A stretch of 64,000 nucleotides of DNA from Sclerotinia nivalis (taxonomy: Eukaryota; Ascomycota; Leotiomycetes; Helotiales; Sclerotiniaceae). Below the pieces are notes generated by a model. It saw only the letters and a program-made list of their open reading frames with translations, was not told where the DNA came from and made no database searches. Location: assembly GCA_029531795.1 (NCBI GenBank), contig JAPEIS010000018.1, forward strand, positions 186,001 through 250,000. The letters run 5' to 3'. This document shows, piece by piece, positions 53,844 to 64,000 of the stretch (its first letter is position 1; every line of letters starts with the position of its first letter). The position numbers were made by a program, and so were the translations under genes.

Positions 53844-55584
53844 ATGGTTCTTCAAGATTTAGGTCGGCGCATAAACGCCGCAGTAACAGATCTTACGAGG
53901 TCCAGCAATTTAGATGAAAAGGCCGGTGTCAAGGACAATTGTCAAGATCCCCCGGTGTGTCTCCTGCTAATATCAATTAGGCATTCGATGGCATGATCAA
54001 AGAGATCTGTTCTGCGTTACTCGAGGCCGACGTGAATGTTAGATTAGTAGGGAATCTGCGAAAATCCATCAAAGCCTCTGTGAACTTTAAAGAACTCGCT
54101 CCGGCGGTCAATAAGAAAAAAGTCATCCAAAAGGCTGTATACGATGAATTGGTCAAACTTGTCGACCCCCATGCCGAACCCTTCAAGCCAAAAAAAGGCA
54201 AAGCGAATGTTATTATGTTTGTTGGATTGCAGGGAGCTGGAAAAACTACGACATGTACGAAATTGGCAAGATGGTATCAGTCGAGAGGCTTCAAGGCTTG
54301 TTTGGTATGCGCGGATACCTTTCGTGCGGGTGCTTTCGATCAGTTGAAGCAAAATGCTACGAAGGCTAAAATTCCATATTACGGTTCTCTCACACAGACG
54401 GATCCAGCGGTTGTAGCAAAGGAGGGCGTGGATAAGTTTAAGAAAGAGAAATTCGAGATCATCATTGTGGATACCAGTGGAAGACATCGACAAGAGGATG
54501 CATTATTCCAAGAAATGGTGGATATTCAAACAGCTGTGAAGCCCGACCAAACTGTGATGGTATTGGATGCTAGTATAGGACAACAAGCCGAGGCGCAAAG
54601 TAAAGCTTTTAAAGAAACTGCTGACTTTGGAGCTATTATTATCACTAAAACCGATGGACACGCAAGTGGAGGTGGTGCAATTTCTGCAGTTGCAGCAACA
54701 CATACACCTATTGTATTTATCGGAACTGGAGAACACATGCTTGATCTGGAAAAGTTCGCACCCGCGCAATTCGTTTCCAAACTACTGGGTATGGGAGATA
54801 TGCAAGGACTTATGGAGCATGTCCAGTCTCTAAAATTAGATCAGAAAGATACTATGAAGCACATCGTGGAAGGTATCTTCACGGTTCGTGATCTTCGTGA
54901 TCAATTATCTAATATCATGAAGATGGGTCCTCTCTCAAAAATGGCTGGTATGATTCCGGGTATGGGATCCATGATGCAAGGAATGGATGACGAAGATGGC
55001 GCCATGAAGCTCAAACGTATGATATACATATGTGATTCTATGACAGCGAAAGAACTCGATTCGGACGGAAAGATGTTTATCGATCAACCTACTAGAATGA
55101 CAAGGATAGCTTGTGGAAGTGGTACCAGTGTGAGGGAAATAGAGGACTTGTTAACTCAACACAAGATGATGGCGGGTATGGCAAAGAAAATGGGCGGAAA
55201 CATGAAGAATATGCAGAAAGCACAAGGAGCGATGGGAGGTGGAAACAAGCAACAACAGTTGGCTGCTATGCAAAAGAGATTAGCCTCAATGGGAGGTGGC
55301 GCAGGTGGTGGAATGCCAGATATTGGTAGCATGATGGTATGCCTTATTAAATTTTTCTGATCTTAACTCGTTGCTAACAATTGTAATAGAAAATGCTCGG
55401 GGGTGCCGGAGGTATGCCCGGGGGTATGCCTGACATGTCTAGTCTGATGGTATGTTCTCGGTTTAATTCATTTCCAATATCGAACTTTCGCTAACACTCC
55501 TAGAAAATGATGGGAGGTGGCGGAGGTATGCCAGGAATGCCTGGTATGGGAGGTGCTCCTCCTGCAGGCAGAGGTAGAAGATAA
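53844..55584 (+). CDS. SRP54: Signal recognition particle 54 kDa GTPase subunit
   Basis: Binds signal sequences as they leave the ribosome and docks with the SRP receptor at the ER. Exons 53844..53927, 53981..55336, 55390..55449 and 55504..55584 give 526 aa. The N-domain ([20 protein letters not shown]) is followed by the G-domain: [29 protein letters not shown] and [11 protein letters not shown]. The Met-rich M-domain follows ([12 protein letters not shown]). The first splice is ambiguous: the family junction DEK-AFDG would need a donor directly after AAG, but the next GT donors lie 4 and 6 bases on. I used the phase-0 GTCAAG donor, which adds Ala-Gly. The two last exons are near-duplicates; see findings. 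Confidence 0.93.
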
Positions 55585-56385
55585 TCCTTCATTTCGCTTG
55601 TATACCATCCAAAGAAACGCAAGGAAATGGAACGGGAGGGAAAGGTATCTAGGTAATCAATGTATGCATTAAGCGGCGGCGTTCAGGTAGTGAAAACAAT
55701 TATCTGGGATAGATATTTGAAGTATCGATTGATGAAATCTATACGAGAATTGTACATTTCTCCCAAGAGAACTTTCGTGCTTATCCTCCTCTATCATTTA
55801 TTACCGCTCTGTCAAGAAGTACTTGATGCAATTTTTTTTGGGATAAATGTGTATCTTTCAATCTGGTCTAGTAATTTTACTTTTCATATTTCCTATTTTT
55901 TCATGGAATAATGACAACGTTACCATCTACGATGAATTACGATATGGTTACTCGTAAAACTCGTCGTTTTCTAATTGATATATAATTTATCTCTAGAGAA
56001 ATCTTTTCTCTACCGACTTATTTCTGTCCTTGTTGTTTCCAAAACAATAACGTGGGGCGGTATGTCCAATAGTCCGGACTGCAATCCAACAATAAGAAAG
56101 ATTCGGATTCTCGAATCTAGTAGAAACATTCAAATCAATTGAAATATTAAAGTATATTCAAATGTTTACAATTTTGTGGGTGTTGAATCAAATTGAAATA
56201 TTCAAATTATTGGAAATACTGAAAGCTCACATCTAGTCTATTAGTCCAGACTATTGGACAGCCTGATGCCTTCTAGATATAGTAAACACCTCTCTCTAAA
56301 CGCCTTGCTCCCAAATCCCTGGTATCTGTCATTCTATTTATCCAACCACGCCTTCATAACCGTATCTTCCTCCCATCCAAACGAT
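55585..56385. other. Spacer between SRP54 and a receptor gene, with a TIR element
   Basis: Contains the SRP54 3' UTR and the MITE-like element at 56063-56260. No gene was seen apart from small unsupported ORFs. Confidence 0.5.
56063..56260. mobile_element. Short TIR element, MITE-like, 198 bp
   Basis: The left end TGTCCAATAGTCCGGACT (56063-56080) and right end AGTCCAGACTATTGGACA (56243-56260) are inverted copies with one mismatch in 18. The interior is AT-rich with repeated ATTCAAAT and ATTGAAATATT motifs in both orientations and has no ORF. No clear target-site duplication is visible, so transposition is inferred from the TIRs alone. Confidence 0.55.
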
Positions 56386-57772
56386 TCAAAATGTTCCAGC
56401 ACTAATCTCAGTCCTCACCCCCGTCCCCGGACTCCCCAAAACCCTAATCCTATCCCTAATCCTTTTATCATCCTCCACCCCCTCCCCCACTAAACTCACC
56501 CAATCCTCCTCATCTCTCCTCACTTTCGACCCCTTCCCCGCGCCCAGCACACTCATTTCCCACTCCTCTCTCCTTCTGCCCATACTCTTCTCTATCCTTC
56601 CGCTTCCAGCTTTCCCAGTATTAAGCGAAGTAGCTGAACCTCCCACCGTAAATCTACTCACCATCCTAAAATCATCGTTTGCCATTCCATTTCCTCCCTC
56701 TCCCATTTTACCATTATCGTTCATATTTTTACGAGAATTAGCAATACGACATACAGTCCGCTGACTTCCCGACGCAGCACCCATACTTTTCAAGCACTTA
56801 ATATCTGGAACCAATTGGCACACGAGTGGCCTCAGCGAAGGAGCGCTGGCGCAGAGAAGTGCTGTGTTGAGTTCAATTGAAGAGAAGGTTGTTATTTGCC
56901 AGACATTCCAGGTGTAGTCCTGCCCCGAGTAGATAGGTTCCAAGCGTACGTATCGGACTATAGAGACTATGATTATGAGGACACCGAAGCTGACTATAGC
57001 TACGAGAAAGGCTTTTTGGAATTTGGGAATTTTAAGTGGTACTGTGATGTTACCGTTAGTCGTCCATTGTCTTTAAAAGTGAAGAATGCACGAACTTTTT
57101 TTTAGAAGGTAAAAGGAAAGGTAATACATACAAATTCTCGGCACAGCAAAAGCAATCAACGCCGCATCACTAAACACACTACACAATGTAAAACCAGTAA
57201 TCGCCGGCATCGGATCATTACAATGAATTTCCTCTACGCTAGGATCCCACTGCGAAATAATAGGATCGCATTGAAAAACCAAAATCAACGTAGCAGGAAT
57301 GGTCGAAATGAGCTGGAAAAGTATCAAAATGTATATGATGATCTTACTCGTTTTATCTTGGAAAATTCGTAAATGGAGCAAGCACATGGCGATTCGTATC
57401 ATCATGAGACCAAGTTGGTAGAGAAGTCGGGTTACGAATGCGAGGATGAATAAGGGTTTGAGGTCGTTTGGTCTTTGGAGCTCGATGTGGTGGCCGCCGC
57501 CGTAATTACAGTTGAGGCTGGCGCAGACGGTGTGGGAGACGATAAGGATCTGGAGGGATTGTTAGTAAAGGTTGTTGGATGAGTACTTTCGAGTGGAATA
57601 GAGCTTGTAATACCCATGCTGCAACAAGGCAGGAGTCATCCCATCCCAAATTTCTTGTGATTACCCCTCGTGTATATAGATGTCCTGCCACGAATACTGT
57701 GCCCAATGCTGCGGGGAGTATCGTCCCTAGGAGTAACAATTGTACCCGCGACTCTTGTAAAAGTACATCGTT
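56386..57772 (-). CDS. PTH11-type rhodopsin-domain integral membrane protein (5' end uncertain)
   Basis: Exons 57772..57614, 57549..57132 and 57041..56386 join in phase and give about 410 residues without a Met. The first exon begins right after a CTAG acceptor, so a 5' exon was not found. Membrane segments and family motifs are clear: GWDDSCLVAAW joined to ILIVSHTVCASLNCNYGGGHH, then a CDPI and DPMP-type segment in TM4-5, and ELNTALLCASAPSLRPLV in TM7. These match fungal PTH11/rhodopsin-domain receptors without CFEM. The cytosolic tail (about 150 residues) is Arg/Gly/Ser-rich and disordered. The splice at 57613..57550 was chosen because AAW|ILI restores the family pattern. Confidence 0.78.
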
Positions 57773-59200
57773 CTAGTTCTCTCGTTAGTGTTCAATCATA
57801 CAACAAAGCCATAGAACGTTCGTCTCCACGTTGATCTACTAGCGCAACCACTAGTCAAGTTGAACTAGAACTTGACCAAAGTCGCCGCGCAATACAATCA
57901 AGTGACAATGTCGATTACGGCGACTGCCTTTATGTAGAGATTACAATAAAGGAAGAGGTTCGACTTACTGAAGACATTAGAGGCAAGTTATCTTGTGTTT
58001 GACGCGCCAGGGTAAGGTGTCAACATTGTCATAAAATAGGGGAGATGAACTCTTTTCATATTTCAACATCCCCGGATTTTCTCCCCGATACGATGATTAC
58101 TAACGAACATGCTCAGACAAGGTAGGTATTGAAAAATAGTCTGTGTAGTGAACTTTCCTCTTCCGCAGGAGACGATGTTTACCTATGATGTAAGTATGAA
58201 ATTATCCTTATATTTACTATAAATTCATTACTTTAGATTAATCTAGAGCTTCAAGTAGTGCGTATATATATGGAAGATAGTATGATCAACGTGGAACGGG
58301 AAAATGTTGCGTGGACATGGGAATTTTCCTAGCGTGGATCATGCATTAACCCTGGCCCGTTCCATGGCCCCGATATTAATGTGGGGCTGATAGGGCAGGG
58401 TCCCGTACCCCTTAAGAAGACAAGATGCGGAAATCGGTGATATATTCCAAGATGCTTGTTCTCTTACCAATAGGTGATGTGATATAGACGCTGAGGAATA
58501 AAGTCAATCTTCACCGTCGCTCCGGACCAACCATAGCACCTGGTCCTGTTTTCGCCAAGAAGTATAATGACTGCAATTCTAGAAGCTCTATCACTTTCCA
58601 TTCAATACGATCTAGGTAGCTCATATGTGCCTTAGTAAATCTAAAGGTTATAAAATAGGCTTGAAACTCCATTGTGGTGAAGATCTAGTCTATGAGGCCA
58701 ACATAAGCAGCCTGGAATTTTGTTATTTTTATTAAACCTTTTGAGTACCTAAATAGTTCGCTGAAAAGGATTTATCTCGAGTAGAAGAACTTCCTGTTCC
58801 AGGTGAAAAGGTGTCCTTACTAAATAGAGATCAAATAGTGAGGCTGAACTTCTTTCCTAAAATGCGGATGTTTGAAGTGGCGTCTCAGATAAGAACGTTG
58901 ACAAGCGAAGAGCGGCTGGACGGGAACAAGCTGTTAGACTAATTTAGCGAACTTTTGATTCATTAGTTCGGATGATTGATATATTCCGAAGGTGGACATA
59001 AGACATTTAGGCTCAACTGGAACGGAAATTCGAATCCTACAAGCAGCGGCATTGAGAGATCGGCTGGAAATCAGTGAATATAGAAATTTGCTATAAAACG
59101 ATTCTAGTGAGCAGCTTTACTCAGCAAAACATGGCCAACTTGTTGCGCTTTGACTTGTTGAAACATCGAAAACATCGAAATTTATTGACCACATAATCCA
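57773..59200. other. 1.4-kb spacer, no gene recognised
   Basis: AT-rich with a GC-richer patch near 58320-58420 (ATTAATGTGGGGCTGATAGG region). It should include the missing 5' exon and promoter of the receptor gene. No RNA gene was seen. Confidence 0.4.
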
Positions 59201-60414
59201 TCATGAGATTTTGGAAGATTGCATAATCATTTTGAAGAGATCCAAATCTTTCCTCGCGTCCTCGACACTTGTCTTGGGAGTCTTCCCCTTCACTGCACAA
59301 TCATGAAATTCCAAGAATTCCAAAGTATATGGATCCTCATATGTTTTCCTCACAGTTCTTTCCTGGTATCCTGATTCACCAATTCTTTCTCTGATCGTCA
59401 TTGTGACAGGGAGCCCTTTGACATACGGAGTGTCATAATTGACCCGAACGATCTTATCTTCCGAATATACTTCTATATGAGCATCGAAAATTGGGACGTT
59501 ATTGACACCCGACTCATAGGTCACAGCAAAGCCGTCGTATTGGAATAGAACCGTCCAAAATGGTAAGCCGAGAGATGACCCCAAGACTTTTTGAGGCATA
59601 CCCCCGAGTATTTCTCGCATTGCACTCAGGTCATGGGTAGCGAGACTAGATAGATTAGCAGACGTTTTACTGCAAGCTGAAGTTTTGCGGGAGCATTACA
59701 TTCCAAAAAACCCTAGGAACTCCTTAGATGATGGTGTTACATCTACCCCATACTCTGTTCCTAGTGCGTGCGTAATCTGTTCATCTAGGACCGCTGACAT
59801 AGCTTCCGAATCTTCTTGCTTAAAATCTGTGAATTTCCTAGGGTATGTTGTCGATTGACCTACAAAGACGCTGTTGGGTCCAATAATGTCTCTAACACGT
59901 GCATATTGGATCTTTCCGAGCCCGCCTACTTCGGACACGGCATCAACGAATGCCTGAGCATATCGTCTTTGGTATCCAACAAAGATCTTGCCTGCCGATC
60001 CCTTTTCCGCTTCTTCGAGTTGCTCTATATCTCGATAACACAATGCCAATGGCTTTTCGACTAATGTGTATTTGTCGTTGTGTAATGCTAATATAGCCTG
60101 GGAAGGATGAAAGCCGTGTGCGCTACTGATCAAAACTACATCGACATCCGGAGACGAGCAGAGTTTCGCTGCATCGGTGGTCGTTTTGGGTTTGTTCCCA
60201 GCCACTTTTGAGGAGCAATGCTCAAGAGCAGTTGAAGAGGGGTCGCAGAGGTATGTGATAGTATAGTAGTCGGAGAGGTTGTTCAGAACTGAGATATGTG
60301 AGACCTATATTAGAGGCTAGAGGTTAGTTGCATTTCGCTGCAGGCGTCTTGAATTGGAAATACCTGTGCAATCTCCCCAAGCCCTATGATACCAACTCGT
60401 AGTATTTCAGGCAT
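59201..60414 (-). CDS. Gfo/Idh/MocA-family NAD(P)-dependent oxidoreductase
   Basis: Exons 60414..60364, 60304..59700 and 59645..59201 give 366 aa. The N-terminal Rossmann motif is VGIIGLGEIAQ; EKPLAL follows, the lysine being the conserved catalytic Lys of the family. The C-terminal alpha/beta domain contains ATHDLSAMREILGG and ends with SVEDARKDLDLFKMIM. Members oxidise or reduce sugars, inositols or diols; substrate specificity cannot be read here. The 17-codon first exon is supported by restoring the dinucleotide-binding motif. It lies beside a decayed surface-protein gene with no functional link seen. Confidence 0.88.
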
Positions 60415-61168
60415 TGTTGAAAGACGTGAATGTCCAATGGTCTGATAATGAATATGTAGGGATGATCGTTCAAAGGGTAGCAGAACACTGGGCCGATGAA
60501 CGGAAGACCTAGTTTAGTAATGTAATGTTGACTAGAAACAGACTTTGATATTGAATTCCCGTGTTTGAATGCGCCGATCTTTAGCAAGTGAATATATACT
60601 ACACCTTGCATCCACAAACCCAATGAAGGGGAAGGCAACCGAAAATGCAGTATAGCATCATAGGTACACGACAGACAGTGGGGCATAGTTTTACATCTTC
60701 AACCCCGCAATAAAACTTATCTTTGGGTGACATCAGCCGTTCAATCTCGTTCACTCAACGGCTCAAGTTTCAAAAGTATGGTGTCTTTTGTTGTTCATAA
60801 TTGAGACTTTGGTGGTGCTTCTGTTTTCATGGCTTGTTGTGTTCTAAATAATGGTCCGTGCGCAACACTCGATTTCTCCGACAAGACCACTTCTGTTCTA
60901 AACCCCATCACGATATCATCATTCATACATTCGTTGACGACCTCTCAGATTCTCAAATCAAACAATAAATGGAAACATATCGGATATCTTCAACGCTCAA
61001 AAATCAAATAAGGAAAGCCTTTACCATGAACCATAGTCATCTCACGAGACATGCTTCTCACCACTCAATATCAATTATGCATGCTCCCTATAATGAGCGT
61101 CTCATGAAACGAAGAGATGTCCAGAATCATCGATCGAGAGGAATGGGACCAAAAGCATTAGCATAACT
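60415..61168. other. Spacer, no gene recognised
   Basis: About 750 bases with the Gfo/Idh/MocA gene promoter at the left. Small ORFs on the plus strand (60829-61166) have no support. Confidence 0.4.
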
Positions 61169-61943
61169 TTAAATACTCCACCCCTTGGCCCCTAGTGGAA
61201 CGCCAGATTTCTTTCGGGTTGTTGTACTTGCGACTGGAGTTGCCAGTGACGATGAAGATTAAGATGAAGATGCTGAACTACGTGCACGTGTTGTGGACAA
61301 AACATTGCCAGATGCGCTAGTTAAATCTTCAGCGTCATCTCCGTTGCTAATACTGCCTGTCGCTGAAGCAACACTTCAAGATATTGTGATGACAGCGGTG
61401 TAAGACATTAATTCGGTATCAGTGACCGGCTAGTCGGACATGGTATAAAATGCCGGATACTTCACGCAACGGATCATGCTTCTCTGAGGATCATTCCAGA
61501 GATAAGTTGCACAGTATGGGCATGCGGCATCATTGCAGCATCCTGTTAAAGATCCTGCTAGACACAAACCGCTGAGTAGTCTATGCAGGTCGTGAATATA
61601 TTGCAAAGTTCAATATCTCCCGTACAGCAACCAACTGCAGAGTACAAATTATGAGCGCAGTAACCCGCCCCAGCATAAGTGAAAGGTTCCGCTTCAAATT
61701 ATTAGTGCGTTTAACTGTGGGAGTACGAACATTCGATACCACTAAAATATCCGCACGTATTTATCGCATTTATTTGACGTTTCAAAGGCTCTAACGCTTT
61801 AAGAGCTTTGTTAGTACCTGCTATGAGGTTTGGACTCCATCCTCCTTGTATCGGCACTCGATTATTAGCTGTAGCCGTTTCAATCGGTGGTGCCCACAAA
61901 AGAGCTTTCGCTGAACCTATACTATAAACAGCGAGAAAATCAT
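61169..61943 (-). pseudogene. Decayed cysteine-rich secreted/surface protein gene
   Basis: On the minus strand, pieces of one protein appear in order but in shifting frames: a signal-peptide start (MIFSLFIV at 61943), then, one frame off, LLWAPPIETA and a KALEPLKRQ processing-like site followed by NTCGYFSG. An intron-like gap (GTATCG donor, ACTAAT branch, AAG acceptor) leads to AEPFTYAGAGYC and CTGDIELCNIFTTCIDYSAVC. A two-base shift then continues with LAGSLTGCCNDAACPYC and IRCVKYP. Further in-frame stops interrupt a Ser/Thr-rich tail ending GVPLGAKGWSI. The layout (signal, Lys-Arg site, NTCGY Cys module, Ser/Thr tail) matches a fungal extracellular Cys-rich family. With at least two frameshifts and several stops it is a pseudogene. 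Confidence 0.68.
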
Positions 61944-62795
61944 TATGTGCTACCCAAAATTGATTGATCACTATGACTTCACTTTGCGCATTGTGTTTCA
62001 GGGGGAAACAAATATGGAAATAAAATTCAAATAGCACGAAGCCTCTACTATCCTACTACCTATTATACAACATAGAAGCAAATTGCTCAAATCAGCTCAC
62101 GAGTCCCGATATTGAAGAAAATTGAGTTTGGACTGGCTTGGCTAATTTCACACCATACTTAAAATAAGTATCATTCCAAGCCTAACGTGTGAATAAAGTT
62201 TTAACTACTAAATGCTTAGGCCTAGTTTTTTGATTGGGAAATTCTGGAACTTTTGGTGGGGATTCTTTCAGCTGCTACTTCACTAGTTATGAGACATTCT
62301 GGGCAAAGGATAATTATTCATGGAAATATTCAGTCTGCAGAAGAGTTCCGAAATGGCCGAGTCAAGAGAACCCCGGAAAATATTGCTCCACGACGAAGGT
62401 TTCTTTGCCGACGAGAATTTACATAGGATTTTAGTATGTGTATTATCCCCTATTCCACGAGCTTCAGCCTTCCTAAATAAGCAAATTTCCTTTCCTACGC
62501 TGCAGATGCAATTGAATCGTAAGTTCCTTTCCGTACGCAGTACTTCCCAGGCATGCGCTTCTAACTACCCTTTGCCGGTGTACCAATAATCGGAGAAAGG
62601 TATGTGCAGCTAGCATATCAGATAGACGATTGGCTCCAACAACAATTGCGATAATAACTTGGAGGAACCATCAGAAGTGTCGCATGCAATATCAACCCTA
62701 AGCTTTGGTTCTACGACACGCAGGCTTAAATAGTGATGAAGGACCCTCTAAACGCTTGAAGCAGTCGTTATCTTCCTCCAGATAACACAAAAAAA
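61944..62795. other. Spacer with an unsupported ORF
   Basis: About 850 bases. A plus ORF at 62320-62589 includes MAESREPRKILLHDEGFF, which is protein-like, followed by a possible GTATGT...CTGCAG intron. It has no identifiable family and may be a gene fragment. Confidence 0.35.
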
Positions 62796-64000
62796 TCAAA
62801 TCAATGCAGAAGCATTTGGAATCGAAGTCATGTGTAAGATACACTCATGACCGTCTTGGTTTTTGACAGAGCATTTTTCGCCTTCTCTGACACGCCACAT
62901 CCCACCTTTAGATATGCGAAATTTCTCGGTTCCAAGGGACACCCATATGCTACCTTGAGCCACTGAACAAACCTGAAGTCCATTGCTCTTGTCCTTCAAG
63001 ACGATAGTTTCACGGTTTTTTAGATGATAGATGTTAAAATTGACGCCTGCCACATTGATACCTTGCGACTGGCGCATTGGCGATCGGATATAGTTGGATG
63101 AGAATGCAATGTCTGAGTGGGCGAAAACATATTAGCAGATATTAAATGTTGGATTTTGGTAATTTAACTTACTCTCTTCACGCTGTGCATCCTTTTCCAT
63201 GGGATTACCGACCATTGCACGAATTTTGCCAGTGTTGAACTCCCAATCATCATCCTTACGCTTAAGCTCAGCTGATTTGGTAGAAGCTGGTAGAGTAGTT
63301 TGCAGAGGAGGGTACTCTACCGAAAAGGTTGGTGGTGGTTGAGAAAAGGTATTACCAGTGGAGCCACGCCTCTTTCTGAAGGGTGAAGTTGGTGGTAAAA
63401 TTGGAGTTGAAGATATGGGGGAAACGCGGAGAAGATTCAAACGACTTGGAGAAGCTGGTGGGAGAATGGGTGCCTGTCCGTTACTTGAGTAACTTCTTGG
63501 ACGTGTAGGAGGAAGTATCGGGCTGGAGGTCAGTGGTAAAATTGGGAGGTGAGATCGAACGGGTAGGATCGATGTTCTGCGCTGAGCCGAATCGCCATTC
63601 ATCTTGACTCCCTCGGTTTCCGCCTTCTCCCCACCATTTTGAGTATGGCCATTGCTCAGTCCTTCAAAATGTACCGCCTTTGGACCCTTTGACTTGCTCT
63701 TCTTTTTCTTGCTTTCACTTGCATTTTCAAGCTTTTCTTTCATGGCTTTGGGCATTGTGGGTGTCGAGTGTTGGGAATTGCGAGCAGGAGGTAAGATTGG
63801 TTCTCCCAATTCCGCGCTTATCTCTCCTAGACCTCCACTCATCAATGTATCTTCTTTTCGCTGCGATTCGTGAGAATTGTGTTTTGACTTTTGCTTTTTC
63901 TTCTTTTCGCCTTCACCATTCTGCTGTGCATTTTGATGCTGGTGATGGTGGTTCTTCTTTTTCTTGTGCTGGTGCGTATGAGTGTCGGGAGTACCTCCGT
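62796..64000 (-). CDS. Protein with a CENP-C/Mif2-like C-terminal cupin (3' part; start beyond the window)
   Basis: Exons >64000..63173 and 63112..62796, joined in phase by a 60-nt intron. The N-terminal part in view is low-complexity: a Lys/His-rich tract (TPDTHTHQHKKKKNHHHQHQ), Lys/Ser-rich SKKKKSKSKGPK, and several PILPP motifs between Ser/Pro-rich stretches. After NIAFSSNYIRSPM a beta-rich segment runs to the end, with FRISKGGMWRVREGEKCSVKN resembling the cupin of CENP-C/Mif2 centromere proteins (F-x-I-x-KGGM-x-x-VPRGN pattern). The PPG-x-EK stretch seen in Mif2 is not obvious. So a cupin-tailed nuclear protein is likely; identity as centromeric Mif2 is only possible. Confidence 0.5.

Noticed and set aside
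1..64000. Bacterial-type or viral operon, CRISPR array, or secondary-metabolite cluster
   Set aside because: Genes alternate in strand and have spliceosomal introns. No spaced short repeats, and no synthase, P450 or methyltransferase grouping was seen.

Overview
This window is nuclear DNA of a filamentous ascomycete. The evidence is dense genes with short GT-AG introns (about 50-70 nt, CTAAC/CTRAY branch sites), AT-rich spacers, and typically fungal proteins (Gid7, an Opi1/CCG-8 regulator, Ugo1, Yah1, a CFEM-domain PTH11-type receptor). Overall protein style suggests a leotiomycete such as the Sclerotiniaceae, but that placement is inference. No rRNA, tRNA, CRISPR, plasmid or prokaryotic features were seen. 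All exon coordinates below were spliced by hand and checked for reading phase.

Layout. 0-12.3 kb is core housekeeping: VPS1 dynamin (5' part only), ribokinase, the WD40/LisH protein Gid7, V-ATPase subunit A (seven exons), an AlkB-type dioxygenase and a kinase-like protein. 12.3-17.3 kb holds a Ser/Pro-rich protein with a possible optional membrane anchor, and a small basic Ala/Pro-repeat protein. 17.7-23.9 kb has an APC-family permease and an eight-exon CFEM receptor. 25.7-28 kb has a gene hidden by splicing beside a degenerate minisatellite. 28-32.9 kb carries the Opi1/CCG-8 regulator and the AP-1 mu subunit APM1.

33-46 kb is accessory in character. It holds low-complexity membrane proteins, a tail-anchored Gln/Ala repeat protein, a small GATA-finger gene, a STAND-like N-terminal domain gene without a start codon, orphan ORFs and long AT-rich spacers. 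46.5-48.5 kb is a large tail-anchored repeat protein. 49.5-55.6 kb returns to core genes: UGO1, YAH1, RRP15 and SRP54. 56-64 kb contains a short TIR (MITE-like) element, a second PTH11-type receptor, a Gfo/Idh/MocA oxidoreductase, a decayed cysteine-rich secreted-protein gene, and the 3' part of a gene with a CENP-C/Mif2-like cupin tail.

Genes are independent eukaryotic units, not operons. Links between them are thematic: trafficking and organelles (VPS1, VMA1, APM1, UGO1, YAH1, SRP54), metabolic regulation (Gid7, Opi1), and sensing or surface functions (two receptors and the decayed surface protein).
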